Positions 13,201 to 19,705 of a stretch of DNA of 19,705 nt are shown here, piece after piece. The stretch comes from Patescibacteria group bacterium (lineage in GTDB: Bacteria > Patescibacteriota > Minisyncoccia > Portnoybacterales > UBA2143), in contig JAHJQT010000023.1 of the NCBI GenBank assembly GCA_018819085.1, forward strand, positions 1 to 19,705, written 5' to 3'. The position numbers were made by a program, and so were the translations under genes. Below the pieces are notes generated by a model. That model searched no databases. It saw nothing but the letters and a program-made list of their open reading frames with translations, and was not told the origin of the DNA. Positions within the stretch are counted from its first letter, which is position 1, and every line of letters begins with the position of its first letter.

Positions 13201-14217
13201 TTAAGCGTCCTTCTTTCTAACATCTTTCAAAAACTCTGCTACAGCCGCTGTTAATGGAACTGATAAAATAAGACCTAGAATTCCTGCTAATTTAGCTCCA
13301 ATAAGCATAACTACAATAATAATAATTGGATTCAGACCAACTGCTTTTTTCATAACCTGAGGAACAATAACATAATTTTCGAGCTGTTGAATAACAACAT
13401 AAAGAATGACCACCATTAAAGCTAAGAATGGAGAAACTAGAAAAGCTAATATAACTGCTGGAATAGCAGCAATGATTGGACCAACATAAGGAATAATTTC
13501 AAATAGTCCAGCAAGTAATGCTAAAACTAAAACATAAGGAACTCCTAAGAAATATAATCCGATAAATGTTAGACACCCAATAATGAGCATCAATAATAAT
13601 TGACCCCTTAACCAACTCCCTATTTTTATCTGAATACGATCTATTAAATCAGAAAGATAATGCTGATGATTTTCTGGAGTTAATGAAATTAAAAACTTCC
13701 TTACTCCTTTTTCTTGCACTGCTAAATAAAAAGAAATAACTAAGACAATCACAGCTGAGAATAAACCTCCAAATAAACTAATGATGGTAGCAAAAAAACT
13801 TGAGGTTGCTTCTGTTAATCTGCTACTTATTTTATAAAGAAGATTCTGCAAATTACCTTCAATTTCATATTTGCCCCATAATTCATTAACATTCAACCCG
13901 ATTTTATTCATAAATTCAGGAAAATTGTTAGTTAATTCTCTAATTTGTTCAGCTAAAGTAGGAAAAATTAAAGTAATAATTAAAGCTAAAAGCAATAAAG
14001 CAAGAAGATAAATAAAAATTACTCCAAGAATTCGTGGAACTTTACGTCTTTGTAACCAACTAACAGGACCATTAATAGCTGCAGCAATAATAACTGCAAC
14101 AAAAACGATAATAAGAATGTCTCTGATTAAATACAAAAAGCCTAATCCTAATAAAATCAAAACAACCCTAAAAATAGTTGATGTGGAAATATTAATTGTT
14201 CGTGAATTATTATCCAT
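13201..14217 (-). CDS. AI-2E/PerM (TqsA) family membrane permease
   Basis: A 338-residue polytopic protein of the PerM/YdiK/YtvI superfamily. An N-terminal pair of helices (STIFRVVLILLGLGFLYLI, then DILIIVFVAVIIAAAINGPVSWL) is followed by a third long hydrophobic stretch, an amphipathic periplasmic segment, and further helices. These include the conserved GLFEIIPYVGPIIAAIPAVILAFL block and PLTAAVAEFLKDV at the end. The NPIIIIVVMLIGAKLAGILGLILSVP region is also typical. Family members have been linked to autoinducer-2 export or Na+/H+ antiport, so the substrate cannot be named from sequence. The ATG lies 1 nt after the M16 peptidase stop, so the two are cotranscribed. Last gene before the terminator. 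Confidence 0.9.
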   Translation of the reverse strand: MDNNSRTINISTSTIFRVVLILLGLGFLYLIRDILIIVFVAVIIAAAINGPVSWLQRRKVPRILGVIFIYLLALLLLALIITLIFPTLAEQIRELTNNFPEFMNKIGLNVNELWGKYEIEGNLQNLLYKISSRLTEATSSFFATIISLFGGLFSAVIVLVISFYLAVQEKGVRKFLISLTPENHQHYLSDLIDRIQIKIGSWLRGQLLLMLIIGCLTFIGLYFLGVPYVLVLALLAGLFEIIPYVGPIIAAIPAVILAFLVSPFLALMVVILYVVIQQLENYVIVPQVMKKAVGLNPIIIIVVMLIGAKLAGILGLILSVPLTAAVAEFLKDVRKKDA

Positions 14218-14218
14218 C

Positions 14219-15490
14219 TTAAATTTTCAATAATTTATCAAATCTCTTTTTGTCTTTAAATGGACCGATTAAGGCTAAATTAAGTTTTTCTGGTTTGAAA
14301 ATATCTTTAGCTACTCTTTGAATATCATTAACTGTTACTTCATTTATTTTACTGAATTTTTCTTCTAATGTCAAAATTTTATTCGTTAAAAGTTCTTGAG
14401 AAGCATAGAATGAGGCCTGCTCATCTGACGCTTCCATGCCTATTAAAGATGATCCTTTTATATAATCCTTAGCTTTTTTCAATTCAGCTAGACTAATTTT
14501 TTTGTCTCTAATCTTTTTATATTCGTTAAGAATCGTTTCAATAGCTCTTTCTACTTTTTGATTATCAACTCCAGCTTGAGTGACTAAAAACCCTGTGTCT
14601 GTATCTGTTTCTGCCCCTGTGTGAACATAATACGCCAAACCCTGTCTTTCACGAACAGAAATCCACATCCTAGAACTCATATTACCTCCCAACATTACTC
14701 CCAATAAACCTAAAGCATATTTGTCTGGATGAAAAATATTATAAGCTCTTACTCCTAAAATTAAATGTGTTTGATCAGTATTCTTGTAATAAATTAATGA
14801 TTCAGGTTTTATTTGTTTTTCCTCAACAGACAATTTATCTTTTATTTTGTTATCATTAATCTTTTGAAAATATTTCTTAATTTTGCTAATCGTTTCTTTA
14901 TGACTAATATTTCCAGCAACGGCTATAATCGTATTTTTGGAAGAATAATGGTTTTGGAGATATGTAACAAAATCATTTCTTTTAACTCCTTTAATCACTT
15001 TCTTCGTTCCAATAATTTGCCAGCCAGCTGGTTGGTCTCCATAGAGTAAATCAGTCCAAAGATTAGACACATAACGCATAGGGTTATCTAAATACATGTT
15101 TAATTCCTGAAGAATGGTGCCTTTTTCTAAATCAATTTCTTTTTGCTCTAATTTAGAATTTAAATATATGTCTGAAACCCAATCTAATACTAAATCTAAA
15201 TGACTAGCATCAACCTTAGCCCAGTAGCCAGTATATTCCTGTGAAGTAAATGCATTATATGCTCCACCAATTTTGTCTAATGGCCCAATTAATTTAATAG
15301 TATTAGGGCTTTTTTTGGTTCCTTTAAAAAACATATGTTCCAAAAAATGAGAAAGCCCATTAATATTTTTATCTTCGTATTTAGAACCGGTTCCAACTAA
15401 AACTAAGACTGTTATTGTTTTAGTGTTTTTAGTAGGAACAGTAATAATTCTTAATCCATTTTTAAGTGTTGTTTTTTTAAAATTATTCAT
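14219..15490 (-). CDS. M16 family zinc peptidase (processing-peptidase-like)
   Basis: A 423-residue single-unit M16B peptidase resembling bacterial YmxG/MPP-beta proteins. The inverted zinc motif HxxEH is H48-F-L-E51-H52 (in GLSHFLEHMFFKGT). The third ligand is probably E129 in ILQELNM, with exactly 76 residues between it and H52, the family spacing. The C-terminal half has the non-catalytic M16 domain with RERQGLAYYVHTGAETDTDTG. No signal peptide is seen, so it is probably cytoplasmic. I chose ATG 15490, 1 nt after the glyQS stop. A TTG at 15502 would extend it by four residues and overlap glyQS. It sits between glyQS and the permease in one operon. Confidence 0.94.
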   Translation of the reverse strand: MNNFKKTTLKNGLRIITVPTKNTKTITVLVLVGTGSKYEDKNINGLSHFLEHMFFKGTKKSPNTIKLIGPLDKIGGAYNAFTSQEYTGYWAKVDASHLDLVLDWVSDIYLNSKLEQKEIDLEKGTILQELNMYLDNPMRYVSNLWTDLLYGDQPAGWQIIGTKKVIKGVKRNDFVTYLQNHYSSKNTIIAVAGNISHKETISKIKKYFQKINDNKIKDKLSVEEKQIKPESLIYYKNTDQTHLILGVRAYNIFHPDKYALGLLGVMLGGNMSSRMWISVRERQGLAYYVHTGAETDTDTGFLVTQAGVDNQKVERAIETILNEYKKIRDKKISLAELKKAKDYIKGSSLIGMEASDEQASFYASQELLTNKILTLEEKFSKINEVTVNDIQRVAKDIFKPEKLNLALIGPFKDKKRFDKLLKI

Positions 15491-15491
15491 A

Positions 15492-16901
15492 TTATTTAAC
15501 AAGTTTGCCTAATTCTAAAAAATTCTCCCCTTTAATGATTCTCTGAACAACATCTTTTAATTCTGGTATTTTTACTCTTATTTGTTTCATAGTGTCTCTG
15601 TCCCTCATAGTAACTGTATTATCATCTAGTGTTTGAAAATCCGCTGTAATTCCTACAACGGTTCCAATTTCATCTTGACGGCGATAACGCTTTCCAATAT
15701 TTCCATTGTCATCAAATTCACAAACAAAATCTGTTTTAAGATCATTAAAAATTTCTTTTGCTTTTTTAACTAATTTTGGTTTGTTTCTTAATAAAGGAAA
15801 TATTGCTACTTTAACTGGCGCTAATTTTTTAGGAAATTTCATAACTAACCTTATTTCTTTGCCAACTTTTTCTTCGGTATAAGCCTCAGTTAAAACGGCA
15901 AAAACAGTTCTACCAACACCAACTGATGATTCAATTATATGAGGAATATATTTTTCTCCGGTTTTAGAATCAACATATGATAAATCTTTGCCAGAAAATT
16001 TGGTATGCTGCGATAAATCATAATTACCCCGGGCATGAACACCTTCAAGCTCGCTAAAACCGAAAGGAAATTTGTAATCTATATCATAAGCCGCTTTAGC
16101 ATAAAAAACCAAATTTTTATGCTTATTCCACTTCAAATGTTCTTTTTTTAGACCTAAATCCAAATAGTATTGCCAACGAGCTTTTCTTAACTTCTCATAT
16201 TCATCCATTTCCTTATCAGGATGAACAAAATATTGCATTTCCATTTGATCAAATTCACGCGTTCTAAAAAGAAACTGACGAGCTGTTATCTCATTACGAA
16301 AAGCTTTTCCAATCTGAGCAATTCCAAATGGAATTCTAACTCTTGTTGAATCTAAAACATTTCTATAATTAACATAAATTCCCTGACATGTTTCTCCCCT
16401 AAGATAAACAGGTTTTTTATCCCAGTCGTCAGTAAAATTACCTAAATTAGATTTAACCAATAAATTAAATTTTTTGGCTTCAGTAAAATTTTTTCTACCA
16501 CAATTAGGACATTTTAATTTTTCTTTATTCTCTAAAAATATTTTATTAATTTCTTCTTCAGACATCTTTTCATCAGCTTCCACTCCAATTTCTTCTAACA
16601 AATGATCAACTCTAGAACGGGTATGACAATCTTTGCATTCAACTAAAGGGTCTGAAAAACCAGACACATGTCCACTTGCTTCCCAAATTTTAGGATGCAT
16701 AAAAATAGCTGAATCCAATCCAACAATATCATCTCTTAATTGAACCATTGTTTTCCACCATTCTCTCTTTATTGCATTAGCAAGCTCTACGCCATAAGGT
16801 CCATAATCATAAATAGCAGCAAAGCCACCATAAATATCCGATGAAGGGAAAATAAATCCACGACGTTTACATAAAGATACAATTTTTTCCATAGTAATCA
16901 T
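15492..16901 (-). CDS. glyQS: Glycyl-tRNA synthetase, single-chain type
   Basis: Class II homodimeric GlyRS of the eukaryotic/archaeal type, not the alpha2-beta2 form of most Gram-negative bacteria. The 469-residue protein shows GGFAAIYDYGPYGVELANAIKREWW (motif 1 region), four zinc-type cysteines (C89/C92 in CKDC and C131/C134 in CPNC), RGETCQGIYVNY, motif 2 in FRNEITARQFLFRTREFDQMEM (about 201-222), and motif 3 in ESSVGVGRTVFAVL. A C-terminal HGTP anticodon-binding domain begins near VKVAIFPLL. The ATG at 16901 and another at 16892 (MEKIVSLCKRRGF) are both plausible starts; there is no clear Shine-Dalgarno sequence. It begins 11 nt after the DUF11-like gene ends. Confidence 0.96.
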   Translation of the reverse strand: MITMEKIVSLCKRRGFIFPSSDIYGGFAAIYDYGPYGVELANAIKREWWKTMVQLRDDIVGLDSAIFMHPKIWEASGHVSGFSDPLVECKDCHTRSRVDHLLEEIGVEADEKMSEEEINKIFLENKEKLKCPNCGRKNFTEAKKFNLLVKSNLGNFTDDWDKKPVYLRGETCQGIYVNYRNVLDSTRVRIPFGIAQIGKAFRNEITARQFLFRTREFDQMEMQYFVHPDKEMDEYEKLRKARWQYYLDLGLKKEHLKWNKHKNLVFYAKAAYDIDYKFPFGFSELEGVHARGNYDLSQHTKFSGKDLSYVDSKTGEKYIPHIIESSVGVGRTVFAVLTEAYTEEKVGKEIRLVMKFPKKLAPVKVAIFPLLRNKPKLVKKAKEIFNDLKTDFVCEFDDNGNIGKRYRRQDEIGTVVGITADFQTLDDNTVTMRDRDTMKQIRVKIPELKDVVQRIIKGENFLELGKLVK

Positions 16902-16912
16902 ATAATTTTTAT

Positions 16913-18787
16913 TTATTGACTAACTATTCCTTGACTACTACTGACAGTTAAATCGTCGGGTAAATCAGTGTCAATTGGTTTATCAGTTCCACTTATCTCT
17001 GAACTAATAAAATTATCATAACCAGAAACTTTTGACTGACCAATTAATTCTAATAAATGACCGACATTAGCTAATCCAGGAGTTATTGATACTTGAAAGG
17101 CAACTTCCTTAACAGGTAAAAGAATTCCTGTAGCAGAAGCTAAATTTCCAATATCCCAAATAAGTTGACCTGTATTAAAATTATATTCTAAATTGGAATT
17201 AGTAGGATTAAAATTACCAATCCATTTAACATGAGGAGGTAAAAATACTTCAACCTTAACGTCACTTAAATCATTACTTGAATTAACTAATCTTAATTTA
17301 ATTGTATAAGTAGTTGTTTGTCCAACTTTTGGAGGAATTGGTCCACTATTCGCAATAAGATCATCCTTATAATACGCCTGAGCCTGAACAGTTAATTGAC
17401 TTTTGATTTTAACAGATATTTCATTTTGACCTGCAATATCAATATCTTTTAAAGATAATGGAGCTTGTAAAGAATCAACTTTAACTTTATTGATTATTTC
17501 AAAATTTTTATCGTTATAATTATTTATAGGAAGCGGTTTTTTAACTCTAACAGAAAAATTAACTTTTCCCTCTTGTCCGGGACCTAAAAATTCTAATTCA
17601 GGTAAATTACTTGTTCTCCATGTAATAGTTTGTGAATTCCCATCAAAAGAACCATCTTTTAAATCTAAAGTTTCATAATCTAAAGCATTTCCTTTTAATT
17701 CTGAAGTTATAACAACACTTCTAATTCCTACGTTCGTAGTGTTTTTATAATTTATTTGATAATTTAATTTTTCTCCTGCTTCAGCAATATAATTAGACGA
17801 ATCATTAACCGTTTGAATCGCTGATAACGGAGATGATGAAATTTTTAAAGCACTTATTGATTCAGAATATGTAATAAATTGATCATTATCTAAAATCCCT
17901 ACCTGAGCCTTAAAAGGCTTACTATCACCTTCTTCTCCTTGAATATCTCCATTTATGAAAATTTCTAATTCTTCTCCAGCATCTATCTCCCCTATAGTCC
18001 AAATATTATTTTCTTCTGATGATTGAGGTTCAGATGATTTAAAATTAAATCCAGAAGGATAATCCAGTTTTATTTGAAGATTATTAAATGAAACATCTGA
18101 TTGATTTAAAAATTTTAAAGAGAACTCAAATAATTGTCCATTAACTAATTCTTTAGGTATATCAAAATTAAGGATTAAAGGAACTAAAATTATTTCGCTT
18201 GAAAATTCTGCCTGATTATTAAAAACAGAAGTAATTTCTCCTGGCTCATAACTCAATCTAACTGAAACTTTTTTTATTTCATCTTTTAACCCTATAATCC
18301 TAACTGGAAACTCTACTTGATTCTCTTGTCCTGCTTCTAAATCAGCTAAATTCAAAGATTCAATTAAATTATCGCTACTTAAATGAATTGATCCTTCAGG
18401 ATAATAAAATATTAGTTTAATGTTTTTTAAAGAAAGTTTAGTGTTATTTTGATATTTGACTTTATAAACAACTTCTTCTCCGCTAATAATTCTTTCTGGA
18501 CCATTTATTTCTAATTTAACATTATCTATATCAAAAGAAGTTAATCCTCGCCAAAACATAAATCCAGCTGTTGCTAGAAAAACAACTACTATTGAAATTG
18601 AACCAATCAGTAAGTATTTTTTTTGCCCAGAAGAAAGTGAAAATAGTTTTTTTTCTTTTTTCTCCCATTCTTTCGAAGATTTTTTTTCTCTTTCTTTTTC
18701 AGGTTCAAAAAGTTCTGGTACTTTTAATCTTTCTTCAAAATCAGATTCTGGTTTATAAAGTTTTCTTTTTAAATCTTTTAATTCCAT
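16913..18787 (-). CDS. Membrane-anchored multi-domain DUF11-like surface protein
   Basis: A 624-residue protein with a charged cytoplasmic N-terminus (residues 1-57, rich in K/E), one membrane helix (about 58-79, LLIGSISIVVVFLATAGFMFW), and a long exported region. That region has roughly four beta-rich units beginning near 85, 205, 325 and 465. Each has the pattern of a 'YxVxYxN' strand followed by 'V.I...P.G' (VVYKVKYQNNTKLSLKNI; LFEFSLKFLNQSDVSFNNL; KLNYQINYKNTTNVGIRSV; TYTIKLRLVNSSNDLSDV), as in DUF11/CARDB-type repeats. There is no LPXTG-like anchor or catalytic motif. It is probably a cell-envelope scaffold or adhesin (inference). It begins 5 nt after recO ends and is cotranscribed with glyQS. 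Its place between recO and glyQS looks like a CPR arrangement, from memory. Confidence 0.75.
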   Translation of the reverse strand: MELKDLKRKLYKPESDFEERLKVPELFEPEKEREKKSSKEWEKKEKKLFSLSSGQKKYLLIGSISIVVVFLATAGFMFWRGLTSFDIDNVKLEINGPERIISGEEVVYKVKYQNNTKLSLKNIKLIFYYPEGSIHLSSDNLIESLNLADLEAGQENQVEFPVRIIGLKDEIKKVSVRLSYEPGEITSVFNNQAEFSSEIILVPLILNFDIPKELVNGQLFEFSLKFLNQSDVSFNNLQIKLDYPSGFNFKSSEPQSSEENNIWTIGEIDAGEELEIFINGDIQGEEGDSKPFKAQVGILDNDQFITYSESISALKISSSPLSAIQTVNDSSNYIAEAGEKLNYQINYKNTTNVGIRSVVITSELKGNALDYETLDLKDGSFDGNSQTITWRTSNLPELEFLGPGQEGKVNFSVRVKKPLPINNYNDKNFEIINKVKVDSLQAPLSLKDIDIAGQNEISVKIKSQLTVQAQAYYKDDLIANSGPIPPKVGQTTTYTIKLRLVNSSNDLSDVKVEVFLPPHVKWIGNFNPTNSNLEYNFNTGQLIWDIGNLASATGILLPVKEVAFQVSITPGLANVGHLLELIGQSKVSGYDNFISSEISGTDKPIDTDLPDDLTVSSSQGIVSQ

Positions 18788-18792
18788 TAGTC

Positions 18793-19332
18793 TTATATTA
18801 ACAAATCAAACTCTTTTTGTAAAAAATATTTTGAATTTATTTTTTCATTTAAAATAGATTGGATAGAATCAAGATTATTTTCTTGTTTACTTCCATAACC
18901 AAGAAACTCTAATAATTTACTTTCAAAATTATTAACAATAATTTTAGTATCACTATTTTTATTATTAATTGCCTGGAAAGAATATAGAATAAGATCCCAA
19001 ATTTGATCATCTTTTTCTGGTTCAGGAATTAGTTTATCAATTAATTCAGATAAATAGAAAGAAGCTGATAAAGAGAGTAAATCATTATGAAGATAAGAAA
19101 AACTTCTTACAGTTTCTGCCCCAGTAATAATATCAAATCCCCTGGCTGGAGCAACCATTAAACAACTATTTAAAAAAAGTTCTAAATGACCTTTAAGTTT
19201 TGCTTGATTCTTACGAGTAGATTTTCCCTTAAGTAAAATTTTACCAAATTCTTTGGTATAAATAGTTATGAGATGGTCAAATTCTCCTAAATTTGATTTT
19301 TTTATAATAATTCCTTGGGTTTTATAAAGCAT
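18793..19332 (-). CDS. recO: DNA repair protein RecO, short form
   Basis: RecO anneals complementary strands and, with RecR, loads RecA onto SSB-coated DNA. The N-terminal OB-fold is clear (MLYKTQGIIIKKSNLGEFDHLITIYTKEFGKILLKGKSTRK), followed by the helical domain (SFSYLHNDLLSLSASFYLSELIDKL and the PEPEKDDQIWDLIL region). At 179 residues it is well short of the about 240-255 of E. coli and Bacillus RecO. The part that usually carries a zinc finger and later helices is missing, and the frame simply ends at KEFDLLI. It begins 9 nt after the zinc-ribbon gene ends. An AGGAGG lies about 17 nt upstream of the ATG, rather far for normal use. Confidence 0.88.
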   Translation of the reverse strand: MLYKTQGIIIKKSNLGEFDHLITIYTKEFGKILLKGKSTRKNQAKLKGHLELFLNSCLMVAPARGFDIITGAETVRSFSYLHNDLLSLSASFYLSELIDKLIPEPEKDDQIWDLILYSFQAINNKNSDTKIIVNNFESKLLEFLGYGSKQENNLDSIQSILNEKINSKYFLQKEFDLLI

Positions 19333-19341
19333 AGTATAATA

Positions 19342-19705
19342 TTACCCCACCTCCTTATTGTAGCACTTCTCGCAATAAACAATCTCTTTTCTATCTGGTG
19401 AGTATGTTGTTTGGAATTCATTATGACATCCTTTCTTCATGCATTTCCTTTTCCAGAGTTTTAAAGGATTTCTTTGTTTAATTCTTTCTCTATGTCTACA
19501 ATCAGGACATAGACGCGGTAGAGGAAGATTCATCTTTTTGTAGAATTTTAGTTCTGTTGGAATTAGACGGAATACGCCTGATCCTGTGCACTTGTTAGAC
19601 CCTAAGGGTCTAACATTCTCACACTCAATTACTTCTTTTAAAATACTATTATCTACATCTTTGATGTTGTCTGGCAGATTAGATGCTTTGATTGTTGGTT
19701 TGTAT
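19342..19705 (-). CDS. Zinc-ribbon protein, CPR type (N-terminus beyond window)
   Basis: The frame ending at 19342 is open all the way to the right edge: 120 codons with no stop. The ATG at 19533 is therefore an internal methionine, not the start. Upstream of it the peptide reads ...KEVIECENVRPLGSNKCTGSGVFRLIPTELKFYKKM and continues into NLPLPRLCPDCRHRERIKQR, then CMKKGCHN, FQTTYSPDRKEIVYCEKCYNKEVG. Visible metal-ligand pairs are CPDC, CMKKGC and CEKC, plus C(E)N and KC further up. The pattern FRLIPxELxFYKKMNLPLPRLCPDCRH...YSPDR...YCEKCY is, from memory, a family frequent in CPR genomes with no established function. The peptide VRPLGSN between the first cysteines is encoded by a perfect palindrome. 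It leads into recO in the same direction. Confidence 0.8.
   Translation of the reverse strand, partial: YKPTIKASNLPDNIKDVDNSILKEVIECENVRPLGSNKCTGSGVFRLIPTELKFYKKMNLPLPRLCPDCRHRERIKQRNPLKLWKRKCMKKGCHNEFQTTYSPDRKEIVYCEKCYNKEVG
19593..19615. repeat. Perfect 23-nt palindrome inside the zinc-ribbon gene
   Basis: TGTTAGACCCT (19593-19603) and AGGGTCTAACA (19605-19615) are perfect reverse complements around a single A. On the coding (minus) strand the middle 21 nt encode VRPLGSN. It splits the expected cysteine region of the protein and is not related in sequence to the CCCCG-type palindromes elsewhere in the window. Confidence 0.85.

Noticed and set aside
14813..15049. Plus-strand frame opposite the M16 peptidase
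   Set aside because: Antisense to a conserved coding region; hydrophobic low-complexity translation.
18571..18801. Plus-strand frame opposite the DUF11-like gene start
   Set aside because: It mirrors the K/E-rich N-terminus as an F/L-rich translation, a common artefact of AT-rich codons.
1..19705. CRISPR array, transposase, integrase, toxin-antitoxin or defence system
   Set aside because: No regularly spaced direct repeats, transposase-like frames or known defence motifs were seen; all longer frames are accounted for by housekeeping families or noted unknowns.

Overview
The window looks like the chromosome of a Candidate Phyla Radiation (Patescibacteria) bacterium, probably Parcubacteria-like. 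It is visibly AT-rich and densely packed. The proteins are pared-down housekeeping versions: a Rel protein that ends after its TGS domain, a RecO of about 179 residues, a single-chain archaeal/eukaryotic-type glycyl-tRNA synthetase, a Leu-tRNA synthetase with a degenerate KMSKS loop, a DUF11-like membrane-anchored surface protein, and a zinc-ribbon protein of a kind I associate with this group. The phylum is inferred from this ensemble; no marker rRNA is present.

Layout, left to right. A partial two-helix membrane protein (minus strand) leaves the window at base 1. It diverges from a plus-strand operon dprA-topA-rel (284-4882), whose genes overlap by a few bases. That operon converges on parA-parB (minus, 6581-4898). 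A tRNA-Leu(CAA) (plus, 6648-6731) shares a divergent promoter region with parA. Then come minus-strand tatD-leuS-tsaC (10635-6738), a plus-strand mini-gene with a structured 3' region and terminator (about 10685-10978), and minus-strand rsmI-metG (13131-10995). A minus-strand run follows from the right edge: zinc-ribbon protein (partial), recO, DUF11-like protein, glyQS, M16 peptidase and an AI-2E/PerM-type permease, ending at an intrinsic terminator at 13146-13173. The themes are translation (three aminoacyl-tRNA synthetases, one tRNA, tRNA t6A and 16S rRNA modification), DNA uptake/repair and topology (DprA, RecO, TopA), chromosome segregation (ParAB) and the stringent response (Rel).

Three things stand out. 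(1) Short GC-richer or palindromic segments sit inside or at the ends of conserved genes (dprA, topA, tatD, metG, rsmI, the zinc-ribbon gene, and between rel and parB). They add short peptides at loop or terminal positions, much as Rickettsia palindromic elements do. (2) The first genes of four transcription units (dprA, parA, tatD, rsmI) have sigma70-like -10 boxes 5 to 8 bases before the ATG, implying leaderless mRNAs. The two unusual small genes (1-230 and 10746-10889) instead have a real 5' leader with a strong Shine-Dalgarno sequence. (3) The mini-gene at 10746 encodes an unrecognised basic 47-residue peptide. It is followed by three 24-nt hairpins starting exactly 40 nt apart (10875, 10915, 10955), and its 5' leader can pair with the first linker. 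This is the best candidate here for an undescribed structured or dual-function RNA. No CRISPR array, transposase, prophage or defence system was seen.
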